Below are positions 13,401 to 21,414 of a stretch of DNA of 58,041 nucleotides, in pieces. Location of the stretch: NCBI GenBank assembly GCA_964390805.1, contig CAYMKL010000029.1, positions 1-58,041 of the forward strand, in the 5' to 3' direction. The DNA comes from CAYMKL01 sp964390805 (GTDB lineage: Bacteria > Chloroflexota > Anaerolineae > VGOG01). Within the stretch, counting starts at the first letter, position 1, and each line of letters opens with the position of its first letter. The position numbers and the translations under genes were made by a program. The notes under the pieces are model-generated. The model had not been told where the DNA came from. It searched no databases and saw only the letters and a program-made list of their open reading frames with translations.

Positions 13401-13964
13401 CGCCCTCATGTTACCAAGAAGGGTGACCCCATGGCCTTCGTAAACCTTGAGGACCTGCAGGGCAGCATTGAGGTTATCGTGTTCCCCAAGATCTACGAGA
13501 AGACCCGTGAGCTTTGGCAAGACGACAAGATACTGATCGTCAAGGGCAGAGTGGACGCAAAGGGCAGGGTGCCCAAGGTGATCTGCGAATCGGTTCAGGA
13601 TTATTTGCTGACTAGCCAGCCGGTGGATAAAGAGAAATATCGGCCCAGTAGGCCCTTCGTCAAAGCCCTTCGACAAGGCTTCGACAGACTCAGCCCAGCG
13701 GCTCAGGACACCGCTCATGGCAGGCCCCGGCACCTCCACGTCACCATCCCCCGCACCGGGGAACGGGAGCAGGACAGCGAGCGACTGGGACAGGTGCACA
13801 ACCTATTGCGAAGCTATGAAGGTGATGATCGCTTCAGCCTGTATCTGGTCAGCGACGGGAGGCGAGTACAGTTGGATTTTCCCAACGCCGCTACCGGCTA
13901 TTGTCCTGCCCTGGAGGAGGCCCTGTTCAAGATGCTGGGGCCGGGGGCAATGATAGTAGACTGA
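10413..13964 (+). CDS. dnaE: DNA polymerase III alpha subunit
   Basis: 1183 aa, a normal length for the family. It has an N-terminal PHP domain (FVHLHVHSEYSLLDG, residues 4-18), the catalytic Asp box MPDIDLDFPDERR near residues 395-407, the polymerase core through GFNKSHAVSYAVITCQTAWL, HhH-like DNA-binding segments and a C-terminal OB fold (VVIAGVVAWLRPHVTKKGDP). It is the replicative polymerase. The C-terminal part carries an odd insert (KALRQGFDRLSPAAQD) encoded by a dispersed repeat at 13660-13722. It begins a plus-strand housekeeping run. Confidence 0.97.
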   Translation: MPPFVHLHVHSEYSLLDGLGRIEDLVVRATELGMPALALTDHGAMYGAIEFYQAARRHEIKPIIGLEMYISPRGMKQRDSKKDRRSHHVTLLTKDNVGYHNLLQIATAGELEGFYYKPRVDKKYLAEHAQGLIALSGCGSGEIPRLILNGQLDKARQVASWYRDAFGRDNFYLELQRHEGIPETKQVSEGLIALSSEMGIPLVATNDVHYVRSEEAKAQEILLCIQTNTTINNPKHMTMGDESFYLKSGEEMAALFSDVPQAVRNSLLIAEKCDLDLDRTGYHLPVFEVPEGYDAESYLRHLCQEGMKNRYAITTPEIEARLQHELGIIHQMGFDTYFLIVWDLVRHARDQDIWWTVRGSVAGSIVAYTLGITNLDPLKHGLIFERFLNPGRVTMPDIDLDFPDERRDEMIKYTVEKYGQDMVAQIITFGTMGARAAIRDAGRALDLPLNEVDMVAKLIPFGPKVKLQDGLDKVAELRNLYQSKDYIKKLIDTAKSLEGVARHASTHAAGVVIADAPLINYTPLHRPAKGAEGGIVVTQYPMDILDDIGLLKIDFLGLATLTIMRKAIELIHQNHGLQLDLLTIPTNDPVIFELLSSGDVTGIFQVESAGMRRVLTDMRPSGFEDIVAVLALYRPGPMQFIPDYIARKHGREEVSYIHPKLEPILKDTYAIIVYQEQIIRTLTDLAGYSAADADLMRRAVGKKKKDELLQHRETFIEGALKYGNIEAEKAQEIFDAMEYFARYGFNKSHAVSYAVITCQTAWLKAKYPVEYMAALLSVERNNTDKVSQFIAECRRMEIEILPPDVNRSALDFAIEADRKGSRAIQYGLGAVKNVGEGPIEVILAARGQGGPFKDIEDFCQRVDLRQVNRRALECLVRVGAFGAFGQRSQLLAIIDPMMALSQSTHRAQEVGQLSMFDASSGFSMAMGSSIPLPDVPEAPRKEMLAWEKDLVGFYVSEHPLQQVAANLDGTVTAFCGEIDEEMAGQKVVIAGVVAWLRPHVTKKGDPMAFVNLEDLQGSIEVIVFPKIYEKTRELWQDDKILIVKGRVDAKGRVPKVICESVQDYLLTSQPVDKEKYRPSRPFVKALRQGFDRLSPAAQDTAHGRPRHLHVTIPRTGEREQDSERLGQVHNLLRSYEGDDRFSLYLVSDGRRVQLDFPNAATGYCPALEEALFKMLGPGAMIVD
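13660..13722. repeat. Dispersed repeat inserted in frame in dnaE
   Basis: CAAAGCCCTTCGACAAGGCT, TTCGACAGACTCAGCCC and GGCTCAGGACACCGCTC carry the same CTTCGACAGGCTCAG / GCTCAGGACA words that occur between genes elsewhere in this window. It is 63 nt, a multiple of three, and keeps the dnaE frame open between the OB fold and the C-terminal domain. Confidence 0.6.
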
Positions 13965-14050
13965 TTTCGGATTGCGGAGGTTAATTCCGAAATCCGAAAC
14001 TTGTACCGAGCCCAGTGGAAGTATCCGAAATCGAGAAAGGAGAGTGTTCG

Positions 14051-14431
14051 ATGAAACAAGAAGTCATAGCCACCAAGAAGGCTCCGGGGGCGGTAGGCCC
14101 GTATTCTCAGGCCATACGTGTTGGCCATTTTGTCTTCACCGCCGGCCAGTTGGCTTTTGACCCGGCCACAGGCAAGTTGGTCGAGGGGGGTATCGAGAAG
14201 CAGACCCGCCAGGTGCTGCGAAACATCTCCGCCGTGCTGGAGGCAGCCGGCAGTTCCCTGGACAAAGTGGTGAAGACCACGGTGTTCCTCGCGACCATGG
14301 GCGACTTCAGAGCCATGAACGAAGTGTATAGCGAGTTCTTTCCCAACGAGCCGCCTGCTCGCTCAACCGTAGAGGTAGGCCTGGCCCTGGGAGCCCTGGT
14401 GGAAATAGACGCCATCGCAGCGGTGGGGTAA
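14051..14431 (+). CDS. ridA: RidA-family enamine/imine deaminase
   Basis: 126 aa. The family pattern is complete: GAVGPYSQAIRVGHFVFTAG, the middle QVLRNISAVLEAAGSSLDKV, and the conserved C-terminal PPARSTVEVG followed by GALVEIDAIA, in which the Arg binds the imine carboxylate. RidA hydrolyses reactive 2-aminoacrylate formed by PLP enzymes. ATG 14051 has AAGGAG at 14037-14042. It stands 86 nt behind dnaE and is probably co-transcribed. Confidence 0.93.
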   Translation: MKQEVIATKKAPGAVGPYSQAIRVGHFVFTAGQLAFDPATGKLVEGGIEKQTRQVLRNISAVLEAAGSSLDKVVKTTVFLATMGDFRAMNEVYSEFFPNEPPARSTVEVGLALGALVEIDAIAAVG

Positions 14432-14554
14432 AGCGAGTGCCACCTGGTAGTTGGCCTCGCTTCTTCCCCTGCCTGGCCATAGAGAGCAAGATCTTCATGT
14501 AGTTGAGTCATCTTCGCTTGTGCTGTGCTGAAATGGTGAACCGCCGATTTTTGC

Positions 14555-14583
14555 TTGCCTTTTAGCGCGAAAGTTGGTATAAT
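14555..14583 (+). promoter_or_regulatory. Promoter of the S1-domain gene
   Basis: TTGCCT (14555-14560), 17-bp spacer, TATAAT (14578-14583), about 30 nt before the start codon. The rest of 14432-14554 shows no gene. Confidence 0.75.
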
Positions 14584-14612
14584 ATGGGACAACCTAAAAT
14601 GGGGGAGATTTC

Positions 14613-16115
14613 ATGGAAGAAGAGAACGTCCTGTTGATAGTAGAAGAAGAGACGGCCCCAGAGGTGGTCGAAGACCAGACCGCCGACGCTGGGGTACATC
14701 TTCCAGAGGGAGCCTACGATTTCAAGACCTTGAAGCGAGGCGACATTCTAGATGGCAAGGTGGTGCGAGTCAGCCCCGAAGAAGTTCTGGTAGATGTAGG
14801 CCGGAAATACGAAGGAACCATTTCTGGTCGCGAACTGGAGAGCATGGGGCCAGCGGCCATCAAGGAGATAAAGGTCGGGGATGAGATGCTGACCTATGTG
14901 GTGAACCCCGAGGACAAAAACGGTCGGATCGTCCTCTCCTTGCGCCAAGCCGATCAGGAGAAAGAGTGGCGATCCTTGGGGAAGCTCTTCGAGACTGGAG
15001 AGATCTTCGAAGGGACAGTCACTGGCCACAACAAGGGGGGATTGATCGTCCAATTGGGTCAGGTGAGAGGCTTTGTGCCGTCCTCACAGTTGGTTCCTCC
15101 CTCCCGGTGGGACAAGGATAGGGACCTGACTCGCGAGGAGCGCCGAGCCAAGATGGTCGGCCGGCAATTGATGTTCAAGATCATCGAATTGGATCGTGAG
15201 CGAAACCGCCTGATCCTCTCCGAACGAGCCGCCGAGCGAACACGGCGCAAGAATCAAAAACAGCAGTTGTTGGCCACACTCAAAGCAGGCGACACTTGCC
15301 GCGGACGGGTAAGCAGCTTGTGTGACTTCGGCGCGTTTGTTGATCTGGGAGGAGCCGACGGCTTGATCCATCTGTCGGAGCTTTCCTGGGGACGGATATC
15401 CCATTCCCGGGAGGTGCTCCAAATAGGTGACGAAGTGGACGTCTACGTCCTGAACGTCAATCAGGAGAAACGTCGCATTGGCCTCAGTCTCAAGCGTTTG
15501 CAGCCCGACCCCTGGAGCCAAGCTGTGGAGAGATACTCAGAGGGTCAGTTGGTGGAAGGCACCATCACCAAGCTGACTGAATTCGGAGCCTTCGCCCGGC
15601 TAAGAGAGGACGACATCGAAGGACTGATCCACGTTTCAGAGCTGTCGAACGACCGCATCGCCCATCCCAAGGAGGTAGTTAAAGAAGGGCAAACCCTTAC
15701 CTTGAGAATCATCCGCCTCGACCCACATCGCCGCCGCATGGGCCTCAGCCTGAAAAGCGTTGCCAAAGCGGAGTACGCTGACCTGGACTGGCGCGTGGAA
15801 CAGGCCGCTATGCTCAAAGGGAAAGAGCGCGAAGTCGAAGCAGAAAGTGACAGCAAAAAGGAAAAAGAACAGAAAGAGAAACCAACTCAGGCAAAGAGCG
15901 AGGGAGCTGAAGAGGCTCCACAAGCTCTTCCAGTAGCCGAGAGCGAAGCCTCTCAGTCTGAGGAGCACGAAGTCGAAGTACAAAGCGAGGGTAAGAAAGA
16001 CGAGGCACTAACCCAGGTGGAGAGCGAAGGGGACGAAGAAGCCCCAGAAGCCATTCCGCTAGCAGAAGCCCTCCAGCCCACCGAGTTCCTTTCAGCAGAC
16101 GATAGCAGTTCTTAG
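14613..16115 (+). CDS. S1-domain RNA-binding protein (ribosomal protein S1-like, four S1 repeats)
   Basis: 500 aa. Four S1 OB folds begin near residues 31 (LKRGDILDGKVVRVSPEEVL), 117 (GEIFEGTVTGHNKGGLIVQL), 213 (GDTCRGRVSSLCDFGAFVDL) and 298 (GQLVEGTITKLTEFGAFARL). The third and fourth end in the strong GLIHLSELSW/GLIHVSELS motif. The acidic C-terminal tail contains an internal duplication (KSEGAEEAPQALPVAE and ESEGDEEAPEAIPLAE). It probably binds mRNA at the ribosome. Gammaproteobacterial S1 has six repeats; four is usual in other phyla. A purine-rich GGGGGAGA precedes the ATG. Confidence 0.9.
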   Translation: MEEENVLLIVEEETAPEVVEDQTADAGVHLPEGAYDFKTLKRGDILDGKVVRVSPEEVLVDVGRKYEGTISGRELESMGPAAIKEIKVGDEMLTYVVNPEDKNGRIVLSLRQADQEKEWRSLGKLFETGEIFEGTVTGHNKGGLIVQLGQVRGFVPSSQLVPPSRWDKDRDLTREERRAKMVGRQLMFKIIELDRERNRLILSERAAERTRRKNQKQQLLATLKAGDTCRGRVSSLCDFGAFVDLGGADGLIHLSELSWGRISHSREVLQIGDEVDVYVLNVNQEKRRIGLSLKRLQPDPWSQAVERYSEGQLVEGTITKLTEFGAFARLREDDIEGLIHVSELSNDRIAHPKEVVKEGQTLTLRIIRLDPHRRRMGLSLKSVAKAEYADLDWRVEQAAMLKGKEREVEAESDSKKEKEQKEKPTQAKSEGAEEAPQALPVAESEASQSEEHEVEVQSEGKKDEALTQVESEGDEEAPEAIPLAEALQPTEFLSADDSSS

Positions 16116-16195
16116 GCAATCATATTTCGTTGTCAGTTGTTGACAGGCACTGGCTCATCGGGCAGTTCGAGCGAGTAGACGAAAGGGCGTGTAGG

Positions 16196-18664
16196 ATGGC
16201 AAACAAACTCGATAGATTCACCAAGAAAGCCCGCCATGTCTTGACCCTGGCGCAAGAGGAGGCCCATCGCCTTCGTCATGGCTACATCGGCACCGAACAT
16301 CTGCTGTTGGGCCTGATGTACGAAGAGAATGGCGTGGCCAGCAGGGTCCTAAGGGGTTTGGGTGTCAAGCCAAAGCGGCTGCAGGGTATTATCGAAAGAA
16401 TTAATGGGCCCAGCCGGCAGGCCTCATTCGGCAAGATATACCTCACTCCACGCACCAAGAGGGTGATAGAGCTGGCCTTTGACGAGGCGCGGCGGCTGGG
16501 GCACCATTACATTGGCACCGAACACCTTCTCCTGGGGCTAGTGCGCCAGGGTGACGGCGTGGCCATTGATGTGCTGAAGAGCATGGGAGTGAGTCTGGAC
16601 AAGGTGCGCACCGAGACCACGCGGGTCATGATGAAGAACCCCGTCTATGCTGGGCAGGCAAGGCAGGAGAGGAAGACCCCTCTCATTGATCAACTTGCTA
16701 CCGATCTCACGGCCTTGGCTGAGGCGGGAAAGCTGGACCCCGTTGTCGGCCGGCAAACGGAGATAGAGCGAGTCATTCAAATCCTCTCACGGCGGACAAA
16801 AAACAATCCGGCTCTCATTGGTGAGCCAGGGGTGGGTAAGACGGCTATCGTGGAGGGGCTGGCCCAGCGCATCGTGACCGGTGATTCACCGGCACCCTTG
16901 CTCGACAAGCGCCTGATTCAATTGGACGTTGGCTCACTGGTGGCCGGCACCATATATCGCGGCCAGTTCGAAGAGCGGCTCAAACGGGTCATTGATGAGA
17001 TCAAAGGCTCAGACAGCATCCTGTTCATTGATGAAGTACACATGTTGGTTGGCGCAGGGTCTGCGGGTAGCTCCGTGGATGCAGCCAACATCCTCAAGCC
17101 AGCTCTGGCGCGTGGGGAGCTCCAGTGTATCGGGGCCACCACAGCCAAGGAGTATCGCAGATACATCGAGAGCGACTCCGCTCTGGAACGGCGTTTCCAG
17201 CCCATCCTTGTGGATGAGCCCACCGTCGAGGAGACCGTTGACATCTTGCAAGGCTTGAAGGGTCGCTACGAGACTCACCACAAGCTGAGGATATCCGACG
17301 AGGCCATCCAGACGGCCGCGCATCTAGCCGCCCGCTACGTATCGGACAGGTATCTACCGGATAAGGCCATAGACCTCATTGACGAAACTGCATCACGGGT
17401 GCGCCTGTATAAGATCCCCCAGACTCAAGGCCTGAAGGAGACCTACCTCGGCTTGAAGGATGTGCAACGCCAAAAAGACAGCGCCATTGAGGACGGACAA
17501 TACGAAGATGCAGCAGACCTACGCTACTTAGAGGTAGAACTCCGAGAGAGGTTAGACCAGCTTTGCCTGGGCCGGGATTTCTCAAAGGAGGGCCCATCGG
17601 TCACTGCTGACGACGTGGCTGAGGTGATCTCTATGTGGACGGGCATCCCCCTCACCCGTATTGCTGGTGAAGAGACAGAGCGACTTTTGCAGATGGAAGA
17701 AGCCCTGCATCGGAGGGTCGTTGGCCAGGACGAGGCCATCACGACCATAGCAAAAGCTGTTCGCAGGGCACGGGCGGGCTTGAAGGACCCCAAGCGGCCC
17801 ATCGGTTCCTTTATCTTCCTGGGGCCCACAGGCGTGGGCAAGACGGAGCTGGCCAAGGCCCTGGCCGAGTTCATGTTCGGCAGCGAGGATGCCCTGGTGC
17901 AGCTAGACATGTCCGAGTTCATGGAGCGTCACAACGTGTCTCGACTGGTGGGAGCTCCGCCAGGCTACGTCGGCTACGACGACGCTGGACAGCTTACCGA
18001 AGCCATCCGCCGTCGCCCCTACTCCGTTATCTGTTTCGACGAAGTGGAGAAGGCCCACCCTGAGGTCTTCAACATGTTGCTTCAGATCATGGAAGAGGGA
18101 CATCTCTCCGACGCCAGGGGGCGGCAGGTTGACTTTCGCAACACCATCATCATCATGACCTCCAACATAGGGGCCCAGCTCATCAAACGGGAAACCAGCC
18201 TGGGCTTCGCTGTGCCTCGTGACGAGGCTGGAGGCGAAGAGCAAACCTACCAGGAGATGCGCGAGAAGCTCTTAGCTCAACTCAAGAGGACCTTCCGTCC
18301 CGAATTCCTCAACCGGGTGGAGGGGATAATGGTTTTCAAAGCTTTGACCAAAGAGGAGATCAAGCAAATCGTTGCTCTGGAAATGGGCAAGATCAGAGAG
18401 CGATTGGACGAGCATCAGATAGAACTAAGGGCCACCGACGAGGCCCAGGATTTTATGGCCCAGGAGGGTTACAGCACCGAGTTTGGGGCCCGGCACTTGC
18501 GGCGGGTCATCCAGCGTTTGGTTGAGGATCCCCTGTCCGAGAAGCTGTTGTCGGGTGAGTTCCAGCCAGGTGACGTGGTCGTGGCAGGCGTGGAGGACGG
18601 CGAGATTGTCTTGCGAGCCCAGGAGCAGATTGAGGCCCCCTTGATGGCAGAGGTGTTGGTCTGA
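16196..18664 (+). CDS. clpC: ClpC-type AAA+ unfoldase
   Basis: 822 aa. It has two N-terminal Clp repeats (LRHGYIGTEHLLLGLMYEEN and LGHHYIGTEHLLLGLVRQGD), first AAA+ module with Walker A GEPGVGKTAI near residue 209, a UVR-type middle segment (QKDSAIEDGQYEDAADLRYL), and second AAA+ module with GPTGVGKTEL near residue 542. ClpC feeds proteins to ClpP and acts with adaptors such as McsB. I chose ATG 16196 because it begins the conserved KLDRFTKKARHVL; a longer frame from 16130 adds non-family sequence. It follows the S1 gene by 80 nt. Confidence 0.95.
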   Translation: MANKLDRFTKKARHVLTLAQEEAHRLRHGYIGTEHLLLGLMYEENGVASRVLRGLGVKPKRLQGIIERINGPSRQASFGKIYLTPRTKRVIELAFDEARRLGHHYIGTEHLLLGLVRQGDGVAIDVLKSMGVSLDKVRTETTRVMMKNPVYAGQARQERKTPLIDQLATDLTALAEAGKLDPVVGRQTEIERVIQILSRRTKNNPALIGEPGVGKTAIVEGLAQRIVTGDSPAPLLDKRLIQLDVGSLVAGTIYRGQFEERLKRVIDEIKGSDSILFIDEVHMLVGAGSAGSSVDAANILKPALARGELQCIGATTAKEYRRYIESDSALERRFQPILVDEPTVEETVDILQGLKGRYETHHKLRISDEAIQTAAHLAARYVSDRYLPDKAIDLIDETASRVRLYKIPQTQGLKETYLGLKDVQRQKDSAIEDGQYEDAADLRYLEVELRERLDQLCLGRDFSKEGPSVTADDVAEVISMWTGIPLTRIAGEETERLLQMEEALHRRVVGQDEAITTIAKAVRRARAGLKDPKRPIGSFIFLGPTGVGKTELAKALAEFMFGSEDALVQLDMSEFMERHNVSRLVGAPPGYVGYDDAGQLTEAIRRRPYSVICFDEVEKAHPEVFNMLLQIMEEGHLSDARGRQVDFRNTIIIMTSNIGAQLIKRETSLGFAVPRDEAGGEEQTYQEMREKLLAQLKRTFRPEFLNRVEGIMVFKALTKEEIKQIVALEMGKIRERLDEHQIELRATDEAQDFMAQEGYSTEFGARHLRRVIQRLVEDPLSEKLLSGEFQPGDVVVAGVEDGEIVLRAQEQIEAPLMAEVLV

Positions 18665-18734
18665 GGGAGACAAGAACCAATGGCAGTGAGGGTCATCCCC
18701 GTCAAGCTAGCTTATCGTGACTATATGACCGTAA

Positions 18735-20102
18735 ATGGCTAAAGCGCGCACTCAATTCGTTTGCCAACAGTGCGGCAGCACCTCGCCAAAATGGATGGGG
18801 CGCTGCCCGGATTGCGGTGAATGGAACACCCTGGTGGAGACGATTGTGGAGAGCAAGGAACGCTCTCCCCTTTCGTATGCCGTGCAGCGCAGCAAGCCCC
18901 AGCGCCTCTCAGAGGTGGCAGACGATGACCTGGAGCGCGTGCAACTGCCCATGCCCGAATTCTCCCGCGTGCTGGGAGGCGGTATTGTGCCCGGCTCGCT
19001 GGTCTTGGTAGGAGGCGATCCGGGGATAGGCAAATCTACACTGCTGTTGCAGGTCTCGGCCCTGATGACCGAAGTCCTGGGGAAGGTGCTCTACGTCTCC
19101 GGCGAGGAGTCGGTGCGGCAGATGAAGATGCGCGCTCAGCGCCTGGGGATAACCACCGACCGACTCTATCTTCTGACGGAGACCAACCTGCACATTATCC
19201 TGGAGCACATCCAGGAGCTCATGCCCAAGATGGTAGTCGTTGACTCCATCCAGACGGTTTATCTGGACGAGTTGAAGTCAACGGCGGGCAGCATCAGCCA
19301 GGTGCGGGAGTGCGCTTCTCGACTGATGCAGGTAGCCAAGGGCGAGGGCATCTCGATCTTCCTCGTTGGGCACGTCACCAAGGCAGGCGCCATCGCCGGG
19401 CCTAAGGTTCTGGAGCACATAGTAGACACGGTGCTTTACCTGGAAGGAGATCGTTTCCACGCCTACCGGCTGCTTCGCAGCGTCAAGAATCGCTTCGGGG
19501 CAACCTCAGAAGTAGGCGTGTTCGAGATGGGAAGCCAGGGGCTGAGCGAGGTGGCCAATCCCTCCGAAGCATTCCTGGCCGAACGGCTGCCCAACGCGGC
19601 TGGCTCCACCATAGCCGTCACTTTGGAGGGCACACGCCCTCTCCTGGTGGAGATCCAGGCCCTGGCCAGCACCACCAGCTTTGGCCTGCCCCGGCGAACG
19701 GCCAACGGAGTGGACTTCAACCGACTGCTCCTCCTGGCGGCCGTGCTCAACAAGCGGGTGGGGCTGCGGCTCTCTGATCAAGACATCTTCGTCAACGTGG
19801 TAGGTGGTCTGAAGATAAACGAGCCAGCAGCGGACCTGGCTGTAGCCACCGCCATCGCTTCTAGTTTTAAGAACACTCCCGTGGCGGCGGACCTGGCCAT
19901 TGTGGGCGAGATCGGCCTCTCAGGAGAGCTCAGGGCAGTGGGGCAATTACCCAAGCGCTTGAACGAAGCGGCCAAGCTGGGTTTCAAACGCTGTCTGGTC
20001 CCCAAGTCATTCCGCCGTCAGGAGATCGCCTCCGACGGGATAGAAGTCATCGGCGTACGCTCATTACAAGAAGCCCTTCAAGTGGCTTTGATTAAGAAAT
20101 AA
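18735..20102 (+). CDS. radA: DNA repair protein RadA
   Basis: 455 aa. The N-terminal zinc finger has C10, C13, C24 and C27 (FVCQQCGSTSPKWMGRCPDC). A RecA-like core follows with Walker A GGDPGIGKSTLL and the RadA-specific KNRFG motif, then a C-terminal Lon-like domain (PAADLAVATAIASS). RadA promotes branch migration during recombination. It follows clpC directly, an arrangement common in Gram-positive-like genomes. Confidence 0.96.
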   Translation: MAKARTQFVCQQCGSTSPKWMGRCPDCGEWNTLVETIVESKERSPLSYAVQRSKPQRLSEVADDDLERVQLPMPEFSRVLGGGIVPGSLVLVGGDPGIGKSTLLLQVSALMTEVLGKVLYVSGEESVRQMKMRAQRLGITTDRLYLLTETNLHIILEHIQELMPKMVVVDSIQTVYLDELKSTAGSISQVRECASRLMQVAKGEGISIFLVGHVTKAGAIAGPKVLEHIVDTVLYLEGDRFHAYRLLRSVKNRFGATSEVGVFEMGSQGLSEVANPSEAFLAERLPNAAGSTIAVTLEGTRPLLVEIQALASTTSFGLPRRTANGVDFNRLLLLAAVLNKRVGLRLSDQDIFVNVVGGLKINEPAADLAVATAIASSFKNTPVAADLAIVGEIGLSGELRAVGQLPKRLNEAAKLGFKRCLVPKSFRRQEIASDGIEVIGVRSLQEALQVALIKK

Positions 20103-20258
20103 TTCTGCCATCATTCGCAAAACCATAATTTCATAGGACTTATCTCTCTATTATTCGTACCAACCACACGTCATTAAGATAACACAAAACTGCTGCGTTG
20201 GCATCACCGGTTATAGCGTCAACTTGCAGCAGGGTTGCGAGCAACACGTTGTCTGCTT

Positions 20259-20280
20259 GAGTGTACTCTACGGTACACTC
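20259..20280 (+). terminator. Probable radA terminator hairpin
   Basis: GAGTGTAC (20259-20266) pairs with GTACACTC (20273-20280) and is followed by ATTTTTG. The stem is short, so strength is uncertain. The rest of 20103-20316 shows no gene. Confidence 0.45.
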
Positions 20281-20316
20281 ATTTTTGTCTCTGTCATCAT
20301 TAATTCATCAAAAATC

Positions 20317-20350
20317 AAAGTGGAGGTGAAAGGAAAGTGGAGGTGAAAGG
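20317..20350 (+). repeat. Tandem 17-bp duplication of a ribosome-binding region
   Basis: AAAGTGGAGGTGAAAGG occurs twice in direct tandem (20317-20333 and 20334-20350), right before the ATG at 20352. Each copy carries a GGAGGTG, so the PIN/TRAM gene has two Shine-Dalgarno sequences. Confidence 0.75.
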
Positions 20351-20351
20351 A

Positions 20352-21392
20352 ATGAGAGTCGAGCTTGTGTTGCGTCTAATTGGAATGTTGATATTCGCCC
20401 TTGCCGGCTGGTATCTGGGCGACTTCTTTGCCAAAGGGATTTCTGAACCTTATATCGGTTACGTTATAAGAGTCGTTCTCCTAGTGGCCAGTGCGGCCTT
20501 GGGGCTGTTCCTCACGCCTTGGTTGACTACCAGGCCCTTTTCATGGGTGCGAAGCAAGATTCGTCAGCTTCCAACTCACCAGTTGGTAGCTGCTATCATT
20601 GGCTTAGTCGTTGGTTTGATCGTTGCTGCACTCCTTGCCGGGCCTCTGTCACGTCTGCCTGGGATCTTGGGCACGGTGTTGCCCTTTATCGGTACGCTCA
20701 TCTGCGGTTACCTGGGCATAACTGTGATGACCGTCCGGCAACAAGACATATTGAATCTCTTCAGCGGACGTTTGCCTTTGAAGGAAGTAGCCCTTCGCGG
20801 GAAGGATTATGTTCTGCTGGACACCAGCGTGATCATTGACGGACGCATCGCGGACATCAGCCGCACTGGCTTCATCAGCGGCACCATGTTGATACCTCGC
20901 TTCGTTCTCAATGAGCTCCAGCACATCGCCGACTCCTCGGACATGCTGCGTCGCAATCGCGGTCGAAGAGGATTGGACATGCTCAATAAGCTGCGGAAGG
21001 AATCGGTGGTTCCCATCCACATCAATGACATAGATGCAAAGGAGGCGCACGAGGTTGATGATAAGCTCGTGATGCTGGCCAAGAAGCTACGCTGCCCCAT
21101 CGTCACAAATGACTACAACCTCAACCGGGTAGCCGAGCTGCAGGGTGTGACGGTGCTCAATATCAACGAACTGGCCAACGCGGTCAAGTCCATCCTCCTA
21201 CCCGGCGAGTCAATGAAACTGCGCATCATTCAGGAGGGCAGGGAGCTAGGTCAGGGTGTGGGGTATCTGGACGACGGAACCATGGTAGTGGTAGAGAATG
21301 GACGCCGCTACATCGGCAACACCATTGAGGTCGTGGTAACCAAGGTGTTGCAAACCGTCCAGGGGCGCATGATCTTCGCGCGCCTAGAGTAG
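20352..21392 (+). CDS. YacL-type membrane protein with PIN and TRAM domains
   Basis: 346 aa. Four N-terminal membrane helices (for example RLIGMLIFALAGWYLGDFF and LVAAIIGLVVGLIVAALLAG) precede a PIN nuclease domain (VLLDTSVIIDGRIADISRTG, then VDDKLVMLAKKLRCPIVTND). A TRAM domain closes the protein (LRIIQEGRELGQGVGYLDDG, then MVVVENGRRYIG). The PIN acidic residues are present. The family sits near radA and cysS in many Gram-positive genomes, as here. Its RNA target is not established. ATG 20352 was chosen because of the Shine-Dalgarno duplication just before it. Confidence 0.88.
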   Translation: MRVELVLRLIGMLIFALAGWYLGDFFAKGISEPYIGYVIRVVLLVASAALGLFLTPWLTTRPFSWVRSKIRQLPTHQLVAAIIGLVVGLIVAALLAGPLSRLPGILGTVLPFIGTLICGYLGITVMTVRQQDILNLFSGRLPLKEVALRGKDYVLLDTSVIIDGRIADISRTGFISGTMLIPRFVLNELQHIADSSDMLRRNRGRRGLDMLNKLRKESVVPIHINDIDAKEAHEVDDKLVMLAKKLRCPIVTNDYNLNRVAELQGVTVLNINELANAVKSILLPGESMKLRIIQEGRELGQGVGYLDDGTMVVVENGRRYIGNTIEVVVTKVLQTVQGRMIFARLE

Positions 21393-21414
21393 TTCAACAT
21401 TCAAGGAGAAAGAG

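Noticed and set aside
16130..16195. N-terminal extension of ClpC
   Set aside because: The extra 22 residues do not match the family and the conserved start KLDRFTKKARHVL begins at the ATG at 16196.
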